A stretch of 64,000 nt of DNA from Thalassococcus profundi. Lineage in GTDB: Bacteria > Pseudomonadota > Alphaproteobacteria > Rhodobacterales > Rhodobacteraceae. A program made the position numbers and the translations under genes. The stretch covers positions 16,513-80,512 of the forward strand of contig NZ_QPMK01000007.1 in assembly GCF_003344785.1 (NCBI RefSeq), written 5' to 3'. The notes below the pieces were generated by a model. It made no database searches, had not been told where the DNA came from, and saw only the letters and a list, made by a program, of their open reading frames with translations. Shown here one piece after another: positions 7,845 through 16,276 of the stretch. The stretch's first letter is position 1. Each line of letters opens with the position of its first letter.

Positions 7845-9966
7845 GACGAAGCTCCTTTTGCACGGGGGGCGGCAGTCCGGCGCTGGGCTGCGCGCCCATG
7901 TTGAGGTTCACGAGTTCCTCGGGGTCGAGGATCAGGGCGATCTTGCCGTCGCCGAGGATCGTCGCCGCAGAAACGCCCGGAATGCGGCCGTAATTACTTT
8001 CCAGGCTCTTGATCACGACCTGGCGCTGGTCGTGGATCGCATCGACGCGCAGGGCGCTCATCCCACGCGGATCGGTGGCCACCAGAAGAAGGATGCCGCA
8101 GGGGGCCGGGCCGGAACGCCGAATCCCGAGGTTGGCGGCGACATCCACCACCGGCACGTAGTTGCCACGGATCGAGATGACCTGATCGTCGATGCCGATC
8201 CGGTGCAGGTCGCGCGCCTGCGGACGCACCGTTTCGAGGATCGAGGCGATGGGGATGACCATGGTCTGATCCGCCACCGAGATGACGAAGCCGTCGAGCA
8301 CCGCCAGCGTCAGGGGCAGGACGATGGAGAAGGTCGACCCTTTTCCCGTCTGTGAACTGATCGACACGCGACCGCCAAGCGCCTGCACGGCGTTCTTGAC
8401 TACATCCATGCCGACCCCGCGCCCCGAAAGGTTCGACACCGCGTTTGCCGTCGAAAAGCCCGGCAGGAACAGCAGGTTGTCGATCTCGGACTCGGTGAGT
8501 TCCGCATCGGCCGGGACCAGATTCTTGGCGATCGCCGTTGCGAGGATCCTTTCGCGGTTGAGCCCGGCGCCGTCGTCGGAGATCTCGATGAAGACGCTGC
8601 CCGAGCGGTGCGCCGCCGACAGCCTGATGGTGCCACAGGGGTCTTTGCCGGCGGCGATTCGCGCGTCGGGCGCTTCCAGGCCGTGATCCACGGCGTTGCG
8701 CACCATGTGGGTCATCGGATCGGCCAGCCGTTCGATCACCGTCTTGTCGACCTCGGTGGAGTCGCCCTGCGTCACGATGCGCGCGGTCTTTCCGGTGGCA
8801 TCCGAGGCTTCGCGCACGATCCGCGACATGCGTTGGAACAGTGGTTTCACCGGTTGCGCGCGGATCGCCATGACGCCTTCCTGGATGTCACGGGCCAAAA
8901 GCTTGTAGGCTTCGAGTTCATTGGTCACGTGGGCGACAGACGGCAGGTCGAGCTCTTCGATCCGCTGCGAAATCATCGCCTGGTTGATGATCAGCTCTCC
9001 CACGGTGTTGATCAGCCGGTCGACCCGGTCGAGATCGACGCGCAGCGTGGGTTTCGGACCGCGCACCTCCTTTTCATGGGTCTTCCCGGCAGAGGCGGCC
9101 GGCGCCTCTGCGGCGATCGGGTCAGGGTCAGGCAGTGCAGAGGTGTCGGGCAGTTCGGTCAGGTCAGGAAGTCCGCCAAGGTCAGGAAGGTCGATCAGGC
9201 CGGGCGGCTCTGGCGCTGGCGCCGCCGCGCTGCTCTTGGTGATGTCGAGCGTGCATAGCGCTTCGACGAATTCGAAGATTTCGTGCAACAGCGTTTCGCT
9301 TTCCGTCGTGGTAAGCCGCAAGGTCCAGCCCAGATAGGCGTCGGTGGGATCGAACCCGTCGAACGCGGGAATGCCTGTCGTGTCGGCCGTTACCTCCAGC
9401 GTGCCCAGTTCTGCCAGCGCGTCGAAGAGCAAAAGCGGCTCGTGGCCGTTTTCGTAAAGCGCGCGCTTCGGGACGAAGGAAATCTCGAATGTATCGGGCG
9501 TAAGGACGGACGCCGATTCACCAAGGTCCAAGCCCATGGCCTCGAAGACGAAGTCTTCTTCTGCATCCTCGTCGCCGAGGTATTTCTGCAATTCCGACAG
9601 GACCGCGCCTGCCGCTTCGGCATTGGCCGGGACGTCGTCGCGCGCCGCTTCGACCAGGTTGGCCAGCTGATCGCCCGAACGGTGAAACAGCCGCATGAGA
9701 TCTGCATCGGCGGTCAGCGATCCGGACCGCACCTTGTCGAGCACGGTCTCGAAGGTATGGGCGAAATCCACAAGCGCATCCAGCCCGAAGGCCCCGGCGC
9801 CGCCCTTGATCGAATGAACCGCGCGGAACACGGCGTTGACCGTATCCAAACTCTCGGCGGCGTCGGGCCCCGACGCTTCGAGACCGGCAAGCCCTTCGAC
9901 CAGTGCTTCGAGAAGCTCTTCGCATTCCTCGAAGAACATGTCGCGGATGGAGGGTGCGCCCGACAT
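7828..9966 (-). CDS. cheA: Chemotaxis sensor histidine kinase CheA
   Basis: 712 residues. Domains in order: Hpt with phosphoacceptor His51 (AVHSIKGGAGAFG); a central region of about 110-285 that ends in an acidic, proline-rich linker; dimerisation helices (about 300-370); an ATPase with N box HMVRNAVDHG, G1 DDGAGL and G2 GRGVGMDVVKNAV; and a CheW-like C-terminal domain (about 560-700). It phosphorylates CheY; the CheB here lacks the acceptor Asp. The P2-like region is poorly recognisable. It overlaps cheW and starts one base after the upstream cheY stop. Confidence 0.95.
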   Translation of the reverse strand: MSGAPSIRDMFFEECEELLEALVEGLAGLEASGPDAAESLDTVNAVFRAVHSIKGGAGAFGLDALVDFAHTFETVLDKVRSGSLTADADLMRLFHRSGDQLANLVEAARDDVPANAEAAGAVLSELQKYLGDEDAEEDFVFEAMGLDLGESASVLTPDTFEISFVPKRALYENGHEPLLLFDALAELGTLEVTADTTGIPAFDGFDPTDAYLGWTLRLTTTESETLLHEIFEFVEALCTLDITKSSAAAPAPEPPGLIDLPDLGGLPDLTELPDTSALPDPDPIAAEAPAASAGKTHEKEVRGPKPTLRVDLDRVDRLINTVGELIINQAMISQRIEELDLPSVAHVTNELEAYKLLARDIQEGVMAIRAQPVKPLFQRMSRIVREASDATGKTARIVTQGDSTEVDKTVIERLADPMTHMVRNAVDHGLEAPDARIAAGKDPCGTIRLSAAHRSGSVFIEISDDGAGLNRERILATAIAKNLVPADAELTESEIDNLLFLPGFSTANAVSNLSGRGVGMDVVKNAVQALGGRVSISSQTGKGSTFSIVLPLTLAVLDGFVISVADQTMVIPIASILETVRPQARDLHRIGIDDQVISIRGNYVPVVDVAANLGIRRSGPAPCGILLLVATDPRGMSALRVDAIHDQRQVVIKSLESNYGRIPGVSAATILGDGKIALILDPEELVNLNMGAQPSAGLPPPVQKELRHVDGT

Positions 9967-9967
9967 C

Positions 9968-10342
9968 TCAGGCCGCGTTCCCGGTCAGGCGGCGGAGCAC
10001 CGACACCAGCGACGCGTCGTCGAAGGGTTTCACGATCCAGCCGGTGGCGCCGGCGTCGCGGGCCCGCGTCTTGAGGTCGTCGGAGCTTTCGGTGGTCAGC
10101 ACCAGGATCGGGACAGAGGTCTTGCGCGGCCCGCTGCGCAGCGTCTCGATCACGCCATATCCGTCCATGTTGGGCATGTTGATGTCGGTGATCACCACGT
10201 CCGGCTGCACCTCGGCAAAGCGCGCGACGCCGTCGACACCGTCCACTGCCGTGTGGAATTCGAAGCCGGCATTCTCCAGGGACATGCGCAGAAGGTTCCG
10301 GATGGTGCGGGAATCGTCGATGGCCAGTACCTTGGTGGTCAT
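9968..10342 (-). CDS. cheY: Response regulator CheY (first copy in operon)
   Basis: 124-residue receiver domain with Asp9/Asp10, phosphoacceptor Asp53 (VVITDINMPNMDG), Thr near 83 (LVLTTESS) and Lys in IVKPFDD near 103. The start is the ATG whose first base is 10342; it overlaps the STAS gene by 4 bases. A longer frame upstream is only read-through of that gene. Position right before cheA matches cheY1 of other alphaproteobacterial che operons. Confidence 0.94.
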   Translation of the reverse strand: MTTKVLAIDDSRTIRNLLRMSLENAGFEFHTAVDGVDGVARFAEVQPDVVITDINMPNMDGYGVIETLRSGPRKTSVPILVLTTESSDDLKTRARDAGATGWIVKPFDDASLVSVLRRLTGNAA

Positions 10343-10656
10343 TGGGGCGTGTCCTTTGCGCAAGGGGCGGTATCGGGGTGGAGCGGGTCGAACTGGTGCG
10401 CGGGCAGTCCGAGACGTTCCAGACCGGCGGCGAAGCCCGGAGAGATATCGGTGACGCGGAACGGCCGGTCGTCCGCCTGCCACTGCTTCTGTGCCGCCAG
10501 CAGGATCTGCAGCCGGTAGGATTCGAGACGCTGCACGTCGCGCGCCGACAACGTCACGGCAGTAGACCGGGCGTCCTTGAGAAACGCCATCAGCGGGTCC
10601 GGCCCGGACAGCGGGCGCGTGGCCGCGAGGGCGTGAAAGGTGAGGTCCTTGGGCAC
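10339..10656 (-). CDS. STAS-domain protein, first gene of the che operon (CheX/CheS position)
   Basis: 105 residues with a GTG start, set by AAGGAG five bases upstream. Residues about 30-90 resemble a STAS (anti-sigma-factor-antagonist) fold: a strand STAVTLSA, helix VQRLESYRLQILLAAQKQW, strand FRVTDISPG and helix AAGLERLGL. In Caulobacter and Sinorhizobium a protein of similar size (CheX, CheS) stands in front of cheY-cheA; CheS helps CheA bind CheY1. A similar role is likely here but is inferred from position and fold. Confidence 0.85.
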   Translation of the reverse strand: MPKDLTFHALAATRPLSGPDPLMAFLKDARSTAVTLSARDVQRLESYRLQILLAAQKQWQADDRPFRVTDISPGFAAGLERLGLPAHQFDPLHPDTAPCAKDTPQ

Positions 10657-10777
10657 GAAATCTCCTTCGGGGGCTCTTCGGTCGGTGCGCCCCGTGGTGT
10701 ACGCGCGGTGTCTTAAGAAACCGTGCAGATCTCCCTCCGGCGACAGGGCTTTAAACGACGGACCGCCCCAAGGGGAC

Positions 10778-10805
10778 TTGCGGCCCGGGGCAGGGTGCTT
10801 AGCTA
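10778..10805 (+). promoter_or_regulatory. Candidate promoter of the LLM monooxygenase gene
   Basis: TTGCGG (10778-10783), a 16-base spacer and TAGCTA (10800-10805) lie 21 bases before the start codon. The 170-base gap also serves the divergent che operon, whose own promoter I could not place. Confidence 0.4.
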
Positions 10806-10826
10806 GGAACGGAAAGGATTTGGCAG

Positions 10827-11828
10827 ATGAAATATTCGCTTCTCGATCTCGCGCCCGTCCCCGAAGGCAGCGACACCGCGCAGGCGCTGCGCAACACCGG
10901 AGAGCTTGCGCAAAAGGCCGAAGGCTGGGGCTATCACCGCTATTGGCTGGCCGAGCATCACAACATGCCGGGCATCGCCAGCGCCGCCACCTCGGTGCTG
11001 ATCGGCCATGTGGCGGGCCTTACCCGAGCGATGCGCATCGGCGCCGGCGGTATCATGCTGCCAAACCATGCGCCGCTGGCGGTGGCAGAACAGTTCGGCA
11101 CGCTGGCCACGCTCTACCCGGACCGAATCGATCTGGGCCTGGGTCGGGCGCCCGGCGGCGACATGGCGGTGATGCGCGCGCTGCGCCTGCGGCAGGATGC
11201 CGGCGACCGCTTCCCCGAGGATGTGGCCGAGTTGCTGGGCTATTTCGGCCCCGAGACCCCTGACGCCCCTGTCGCGGCGCATCCGGGTCAGGGCACGCAG
11301 GTGCCGGTCTGGATCCTCGGCTCGTCGCTCTACGGCGCGCAGGTGGCGGCGCATTTCGGGCTGCCCTACGCCTTTGCCTCGCATTTCGCCCCCGCGGCGC
11401 TGGAGCAGGCCATCGCGGTTTATCGCCAGCGCTTCCAGCCGTCGGGCCGGCTGGAGAGGCCATATGTGATGATTGCCGCGAATGTCTTTGCCGCCGACAC
11501 CGATGCCGAAGGGCTCCGGCTCAGGACCACGATGCAGCAGGCGTTCTACAATCTGCGGCTGGGCCGCCCGGGCAAGCTGCCGCACCCGGTGGACCGGATC
11601 GAAGAGGTCGTACCGGCGTCGGCCATGGCCGGTCTGGACGAGGCGCTGCGCATCTCCGCCGCCGGGGCGCCCGAGACCGTGGCCCGGCAACTGGCGCAGA
11701 TCGCCGATGCCTATCAGCCCGACGAGATGATCCTGACCGGCCAGATCCACGATCACGCGGCGAGGCTGCGGTCTTTCGAGATCGCGGCGGAGGCCATGCA
11801 GTCACTAGAGCGGGAGCAGGCGGCATGA
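10827..11828 (+). CDS. LLM-class flavin-dependent oxidoreductase (luciferase-like)
   Basis: 333 residues of the bacterial-luciferase-like TIM-barrel family, which uses reduced FMN supplied by a partner reductase. The family start [11 protein letters not shown], the YWLAEHHNM segment near residue 40 and the [23 protein letters not shown] region near 65-90 are characteristic of the common YhbW-like group, whose substrates are mostly unknown. A GGAAAGGA ribosome site precedes the ATG. It overlaps the next gene by 4 bases. Confidence 0.9.
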   Translation: MKYSLLDLAPVPEGSDTAQALRNTGELAQKAEGWGYHRYWLAEHHNMPGIASAATSVLIGHVAGLTRAMRIGAGGIMLPNHAPLAVAEQFGTLATLYPDRIDLGLGRAPGGDMAVMRALRLRQDAGDRFPEDVAELLGYFGPETPDAPVAAHPGQGTQVPVWILGSSLYGAQVAAHFGLPYAFASHFAPAALEQAIAVYRQRFQPSGRLERPYVMIAANVFAADTDAEGLRLRTTMQQAFYNLRLGRPGKLPHPVDRIEEVVPASAMAGLDEALRISAAGAPETVARQLAQIADAYQPDEMILTGQIHDHAARLRSFEIAAEAMQSLEREQAA

Positions 11829-12331
11829 GCCCCGCCGACATGGTGCTGACCCGCCGGGGCCTGCGCTTTGCCGGGCAGTTCTGGCCCTGCACCATCGGCC
11901 GCGGCGGCGTCTCTCGTCACAAGCGCGAAGGCGACGGTGCGACGCCCGCGGGCGTGCACCGCATCGTGGGGATGCTCTATCGCCCCGACCGGTTGGCGCG
12001 CCCGACCGATTGGGCGTTGCCGATCCGGCCGGGCGACCTGTGGTCCGACGACATGGGCGACATCGACTACAATCAGATGGTCCGCGCGCCCTATCCGCAC
12101 AGCCACGAAGCGCTGCGCCGCGCCGACCCGCTCTATGACCTGGTGATCCTGACCGACTGGAACTGGCCCTACGCCGTCAAGGGTCGGGGCTCGGCCATAT
12201 TCCTGCACCAGCAGCGCCGCAAGGGGTTCCCGACCGAGGGCTGCATCGCCTTTCGCCGCGACCACCTTCAGCGCATCGCGCGGCTGATCGCCTACGAGAC
12301 GCGGCTGATCGTGCCCGAGGCGCTGGCCTAA
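11825..12331 (+). CDS. L,D-transpeptidase (YkuD-domain) family protein
   Basis: 168 residues. The catalytic signature of L,D-transpeptidases is present near the C-terminus: His in IFLHQQ and Cys in PTEGCIAF, spaced as in HxxN-S/T-xGC sites. The first half has the strand-rich fold ([27 protein letters not shown]). No signal peptide is visible, so it may be a cytoplasmic or atypically exported member, as in other Rhodobacteraceae. Its TAA shares bases with the stop of the convergent permease gene. Confidence 0.85.
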   Translation: MSPADMVLTRRGLRFAGQFWPCTIGRGGVSRHKREGDGATPAGVHRIVGMLYRPDRLARPTDWALPIRPGDLWSDDMGDIDYNQMVRAPYPHSHEALRRADPLYDLVILTDWNWPYAVKGRGSAIFLHQQRRKGFPTEGCIAFRRDHLQRIARLIAYETRLIVPEALA

Positions 12332-13353
12332 GCCACTGCGCCCCAAGCGAGCCCCGCGAGCACCGCGCCGACCACCGCGTAGCCCAGGTAGGCCACGAAG
12401 ACGCGCGGCTTGACCAGCGCCCAGACCGCCACCGCCGCCGGGATGCAGCTGACCCCGCCCGCGATCACGAAGCTCATCGCCGCGCCTTGTGCCATGCCCT
12501 GCGCCAGCAGCGCGTCGACCAGCGGCACCGCCGCATAGCCGTTGAGGTAGGCGGGCGCCCCGATCAGCGCGCCAAGCAGGATTGTCCCGACACCGTCACC
12601 GCCGAGGAAACCGGCAATCGCGTCCGCGGGGATGTAGTAGATCATCACCGCCTCGATCACATAGGCCAGCGTCAGCCATTTCAGCAGGAAGAGGCCGTTG
12701 GTGAGGCCCGTGTCACGGAAGGTCTCGCGCCGTTCGGCGTGCTGCCAGAACTGCCAGACCGGCGCGCCCGAGAACGGCTTCTTCACCCCGCAGCAGCCTC
12801 CGACCTGCGGCTGTTCCCGCAGCGGGTCGCGGAACACCGGGCTTTGGGCAAAGACCATCGTGCCGAACCCACCCGCGAGCCCGATGCCCACCGCCGCCAA
12901 AGTCTTGGCCACGGCGAAATCCCAGCCCAGGGTACCGGAGGTGATCAGGAACATCGCCGGGTCCATCAGCGGCGAGGCGAGCCAGAAGGCCATCACCGCC
13001 GACAGCGGCGCGCCCACGGCCAGAAGGGCCGCGATGAAGGGGATGACCTCGCAGGAACAGAAAGGCGACAGCCCGCCCAGCAGGGCGGCGAGGAAAATCA
13101 TCCGGCTCTGCCGCCCCTCGAAAGCGCGTGCCAGCAGCGTCTCGGCCCCGCTGGCCTTGAGCCAGGCCACCGCAAGAACGGCAAAGACGATGAACGGCGC
13201 GGTGTGCCAGAGCGCGCCGGCGGCAAAGATCACCGTCGGCACGAACTGCGGCCAGTCGAGAACCGCCACCAGCAGCAGGATCGCCAGCGTGGCAATCCAG
13301 GCCTTGTCGATCCGCGGTCCGCGCCGCTGCGGGGCAGTGGTGATGTCAGCCAT
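12328..13353 (-). CDS. Permease of the UPF0718/ArsP_1 family
   Basis: 341 residues and about eight to ten hydrophobic helices. Two family segments stand out: GGLSPFCSCEVIPFIAALL (about residue 90) and GAPAYLNGYAAVPL (about 270). A soluble loop near 200 holds GGCCGVKKPFSG, a paired cysteine. PF03773-type permeases include ArsP, which exports organoarsenicals, but most members are unassigned. The start is the ATG at 13353, overlapping the arsR-like gene by 8 bases; a frame extends upstream to 13437 without support. It is co-transcribed with the regulator, so a metalloid or thiol-reactive substrate is likely. Confidence 0.88.
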   Translation of the reverse strand: MADITTAPQRRGPRIDKAWIATLAILLLVAVLDWPQFVPTVIFAAGALWHTAPFIVFAVLAVAWLKASGAETLLARAFEGRQSRMIFLAALLGGLSPFCSCEVIPFIAALLAVGAPLSAVMAFWLASPLMDPAMFLITSGTLGWDFAVAKTLAAVGIGLAGGFGTMVFAQSPVFRDPLREQPQVGGCCGVKKPFSGAPVWQFWQHAERRETFRDTGLTNGLFLLKWLTLAYVIEAVMIYYIPADAIAGFLGGDGVGTILLGALIGAPAYLNGYAAVPLVDALLAQGMAQGAAMSFVIAGGVSCIPAAVAVWALVKPRVFVAYLGYAVVGAVLAGLAWGAVA

Positions 13354-13693
13354 GGTCGTGATCCTCCGGGGCCAGCGGACCGCAGTCCGAACAGCAGTTC
13401 CTGAGCAGGAAATCCGACAGCTTGCGTACCTCGTCATAGGCGACGGCGGCGCAGATGATGCTGCGCCCCTGCCGCGCCTGCCGCACCAGTCCCGCCTGCG
13501 ACAGGATCTTGAGGTGGTGGGTCAGCGTCGATCCGGTCACACCGGCACGGTTGCCCAGGTCGCCGATGCTCAGACCGTCAGGTCCCGCCTTGACCAGCAC
13601 CCGCAACACGCCAAGGCGCTGCTCCGAGCCCAGGGCGGCGAAGGCCGAGGCGGCCAGTTCGAGGGCGAGGTCGTCTGTCGAATCCATTTTCAT
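13346..13693 (-). CDS. ArsR-family winged-helix repressor
   Basis: 115 residues. An ArsR winged helix covers about residues 12-90 (LGSEQRLGVLRVL, GNRAGVTGSTLTHHLKILSQAGLV). The C-terminus carries NCCSDCG and a HDHG tail, a clear set of thiol and imidazole ligands, so it probably senses a metal or metalloid. It lacks the classic ELCVCDL metal site of ArsR in the recognition helix region. It precedes and overlaps the permease gene it presumably controls. A nearby ATG two codons downstream is an alternative start. Confidence 0.9.
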   Translation of the reverse strand: MKMDSTDDLALELAASAFAALGSEQRLGVLRVLVKAGPDGLSIGDLGNRAGVTGSTLTHHLKILSQAGLVRQARQGRSIICAAVAYDEVRKLSDFLLRNCCSDCGPLAPEDHDHG

Positions 13694-13733
13694 GTTTCTA
13701 GAATTATCGAAATGTTTTGGTCGCGCAAGTCAT

Positions 13734-13752
13734 AATTCGAAAAACTTCGAAA
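13734..13752 (-). promoter_or_regulatory. Candidate ArsR operator
   Basis: ATTCGAA and TTCGAAAT face each other across four bases, an imperfect inverted repeat in an AT-rich 100-base gap between the arsR-like gene and the divergent glycosylase gene. A second partial dyad, TTTCTAGAATTATCGAAAT, lies at 13695-13713. Either could be the binding site of the repressor. Confidence 0.4.
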
Positions 13753-13795
13753 TGACCTGCTGCCCTTCGGCCTGCCGCGTACTATCCTGCCCCTC

Positions 13796-14386
13796 ATGAC
13801 CGACCTGCCGACCGCCATCTCTGCCTGCACGCTCTGCGCCGACCGCTTCGCCGCCACCGCAACCGCGCACAGCCCGCGCCCCGTGGTCTGGTTTCGGCCC
13901 GGCGCGCGGCTGCTGATCGCGGGACAGGCGCCCGGAATGCGGGTGCACAAGTCGGGCAGGCCCTTCGACGACCCCTCGGGCGACCGCCTGCGCGACTGGC
14001 TGGGTCTGTCTCGTGAGGTCTTCTACGACACCTCCCGCGTGGCCATCGTGCCGATGGCGTTCTGCTTTCCGGGCTACGACGCCAAGGGATCGGACCTGCC
14101 GCCGCCGCCGATCTGCCGCCGGACCTGGCACGACCAGGTGATGCAGGCGCTGCGCGACGTGCCGCTGAAAGTGGTGATCGGCGGCTACGCGCAGAAATAC
14201 CACCTCGGCACCCGCGCGGGCGTGACCGACACCGTACATGGCTGGCGCGACCATCTGCCCGGCACGATCCCCTTGCCGCATCCGTCCTGGCGCAATACCG
14301 CTTGGCTCAAACGCAACCCGTGGTTCGAGACCGATCTGCTGCCCGACCTGCGGCGACGCATCGACGAGGTGATGACCGATGGATGA
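13796..14386 (+). CDS. Uracil-DNA glycosylase-like family protein
   Basis: 196 residues. The UDG fold is visible: LLIAGQAPGMRVHKSGRPFDDPSG (first motif GQAPG near residue 42) and HPSWRNTAW near 162, equivalent to the C-terminal HPSP-type motif. Two cysteines lie in CTLCAD near the start. It belongs to the uracil-DNA-glycosylase-like group whose enzymatic activity is often unproven; the first motif lacks the Asp of true UDG. It overlaps the next gene by 8 bases, so the two are coupled. Confidence 0.85.
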   Translation: MTDLPTAISACTLCADRFAATATAHSPRPVVWFRPGARLLIAGQAPGMRVHKSGRPFDDPSGDRLRDWLGLSREVFYDTSRVAIVPMAFCFPGYDAKGSDLPPPPICRRTWHDQVMQALRDVPLKVVIGGYAQKYHLGTRAGVTDTVHGWRDHLPGTIPLPHPSWRNTAWLKRNPWFETDLLPDLRRRIDEVMTDG

Positions 14387-15167
14387 AACCCCGCTGGACA
14401 CGGCCCATGCCGCCATGCAGGCCGCCCCCGAGGACGATGCTGCGCGTCTGCGCTTCTACGAGCGCATCGCAACGGCGGAACTGTACCTGCTGCTGACCGA
14501 AGAGCCGGAGGGCGAAAAGATCAGCCCGCGGCTTTTCGAAGCCGATGGCGCAACCTTCGTGCTGGTTTTCGACCGCGAGGAACGGCTGGGGGCCTTCGCG
14601 CAATCCACCGCCCCCTTCGCCGCGCTGCCCGGCCGGACCCTGGTGGGGATGATCGCGGGGCAGGGGCTGGGGCTCGGCCTCAACCTCGACGTCGCCCCCT
14701 CGTCCTTCCTGATGGGCGACGAGGCCGTGGACTGGCTCGCCGCGACGCTAGACGCCACGCCGGCCGAGGCCGCGGCGCGGCCGCAGGAATTCCACCCGCC
14801 GCGCGGCCTGCCCGAGGCGCTGCTGACGGCGCTCGACGCAAGGCTGGGCCTTGCGGCCGGCCTCGCGCGCAAGGCCTACCTCGCCGGGGTGATCTATGAC
14901 GACGGTGCCCGCGGCCACCTGCTTGGACTGACAGGCACCGTTCCGGGGGCAGAACCGACGCTCGCCCGTGCCGTCAACGAGGCGCTGGTCTTCTCCGGCA
15001 TCGACGCAGGTGCGCTCGACGTGGTGTTCCTCAAGGACAGCGATCCCACCACCGCGCAGCTTGCTCGCGTCGGCTTGCGCTTCGACCTGCCCGAACCGCC
15101 CGCCACCCCGGAGCACACGCCCAAAGCGCCCGGCAGCGATCCCGACCGCCCCCCAAGACTACGCTGA
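14379..15167 (+). CDS. SseB-like protein
   Basis: 262 residues, soluble and acidic. The first half fits the SseB N-terminal domain (ELYLLLTEEPEGEKISPRLF then FVLVFDREERLGAF). The last third (KAYLAGVIYDDGARGHLL to LDVVFLKDSDP) fits the SseB C-terminal domain. SseB was named for serine sensitivity in E. coli; its biochemical role is not settled. The proline-rich tail is probably disordered. It is coupled to the UDG-like gene, and a hairpin at 15205-15225 ends the pair. Confidence 0.8.
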   Translation: MDETPLDTAHAAMQAAPEDDAARLRFYERIATAELYLLLTEEPEGEKISPRLFEADGATFVLVFDREERLGAFAQSTAPFAALPGRTLVGMIAGQGLGLGLNLDVAPSSFLMGDEAVDWLAATLDATPAEAAARPQEFHPPRGLPEALLTALDARLGLAAGLARKAYLAGVIYDDGARGHLLGLTGTVPGAEPTLARAVNEALVFSGIDAGALDVVFLKDSDPTTAQLARVGLRFDLPEPPATPEHTPKAPGSDPDRPPRLR

Positions 15168-15174
15168 TCCCAAG

Positions 15175-15203
15175 CTTCATCTTGCCCCTGAACCTCCGGG
15201 GAG
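15175..15203. repeat. Partial copy of the CTTCATCTTGCC interspersed repeat
   Basis: CTTCATCTTGCC (15175-15186) followed by a CTCCGGGGAGCG block matches one arm and flank of the copy at 24750-24857. It lies between convergent genes directly before a terminator hairpin. Confidence 0.5.
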
Positions 15204-15204
15204 C

Positions 15205-15225
15205 GCGAGGGGCAGCGCCCCTCGC
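15205..15225. terminator. Bidirectional hairpin between convergent genes
   Basis: A perfect 9-bp stem (15205-15213 with 15217-15225) and 3-base loop lies between the stop of the SseB-like gene and the stop of the DmpA-type peptidase gene. It has no T run, but the position suits a shared terminator. Confidence 0.6.
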
Positions 15226-15229
15226 CGTG

Positions 15230-16222
15230 CTACAGTTGCAATTCCGTGCGCACCGTCGGCAGCAGATCGCCCGGGGCCGGCGTCGCCTCCCACACGGCCC
15301 GGGCGATGGCGCGGCTGAGACAGACACTCGTGGCGTGACCCAAGGCACCGGGGTCGCTGGCGGCACGCGCCCCGGTGGACACCGCAAAGACCAGGTCGCC
15401 ATCGAAAGGCGTGTGCGACGGCACGATGGCGCGGGCCATGCCGTCATGGGAGGCGACGGCAAGCCGTTGGCATCCGGCCTTGTCGAGCGTCGCATCGGTG
15501 GCGACGATGGCGATGGTGGTGTTGCCCTGCGCGGCCATGGCGGCGCTTTTGCGACTGGCGGGCAGGTCTTGCAGACCCGGCGTCGGATCCGGCCCCAGCC
15601 CGCCGAACTCATCCCCTATCTCGAAGGGCGCGGCCCAGAAATGGCGCCCCGACGGCGTGGTGACGCTGCCCAGCGGGTTCACTGCGACCAGCGCACCCAC
15701 GGTGCTGCCATCGGCGAGGACCAGGGAGGCGGACCCCAGCCCGCCCTTGTGCATCGCCGTCTGCGCACCGGACCCGGCGCCGGTGCTGCCCAGCCCGAAA
15801 TTTTCGGCCACCGCGTCGTAGGCTGCGCGCCCGAGCGCCGGGTAGGGGTTTTCCGACCATCCCTTGTCGCCGCCGTTCAGCAGGTCGAAGAGGATCGCCG
15901 CAGGCGCCAGCGGCACCCGCACCGGCCCTACGGCAAAGCCGCGCCCGGCGGCGCGTAACCCGGCCATGACCCCGTCCGCCGCCGCAAGGCCGAAGGCGCT
16001 GCCGCCAGAGAGCACCAGCGCATCGACGCCCGGCACGGTCTTGTCGGGTGCCAACAGGTCGGTCTCGCGCGTGCCCGGCGCGCCGCCCATCACCGCGACA
16101 GAGCAGGTGAAGGGCACATCGGCGGTCAGCACCGTGACGCCGGATTTCAGCGCCGCGTCGTCGGCGTTGCCGACCCGCAGGCCGGCAATGTCGGTGATGA
16201 GGTTGCGCTGTCCGGGTCGCAT
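15230..16222 (-). CDS. P1-family (S58, DmpA-like) aminopeptidase
   Basis: 330 residues, the usual length of S58 N-terminal-nucleophile peptidases, which cut themselves before a catalytic Ser/Thr. The family features are LITDIAGLRVGNADD at the start, LVLSGGSAFGL near 75 and the self-cleavage region GGLGSASLVL near 165. DmpA relatives release N-terminal D- or L-residues from small peptides and amides. It lies 54 bases downstream of the SDR gene at the end of a peptide-importer operon, which fits a role in processing imported peptides. No signal peptide, so it is cytoplasmic. Confidence 0.9.
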   Translation of the reverse strand: MRPGQRNLITDIAGLRVGNADDAALKSGVTVLTADVPFTCSVAVMGGAPGTRETDLLAPDKTVPGVDALVLSGGSAFGLAAADGVMAGLRAAGRGFAVGPVRVPLAPAAILFDLLNGGDKGWSENPYPALGRAAYDAVAENFGLGSTGAGSGAQTAMHKGGLGSASLVLADGSTVGALVAVNPLGSVTTPSGRHFWAAPFEIGDEFGGLGPDPTPGLQDLPASRKSAAMAAQGNTTIAIVATDATLDKAGCQRLAVASHDGMARAIVPSHTPFDGDLVFAVSTGARAASDPGALGHATSVCLSRAIARAVWEATPAPGDLLPTVRTELQL

Positions 16223-16276
16223 GGCCGTCCTTTCACATGGGGGCGCTTATTCGCCCGTGCGGGCGTCTGCGCGGCG

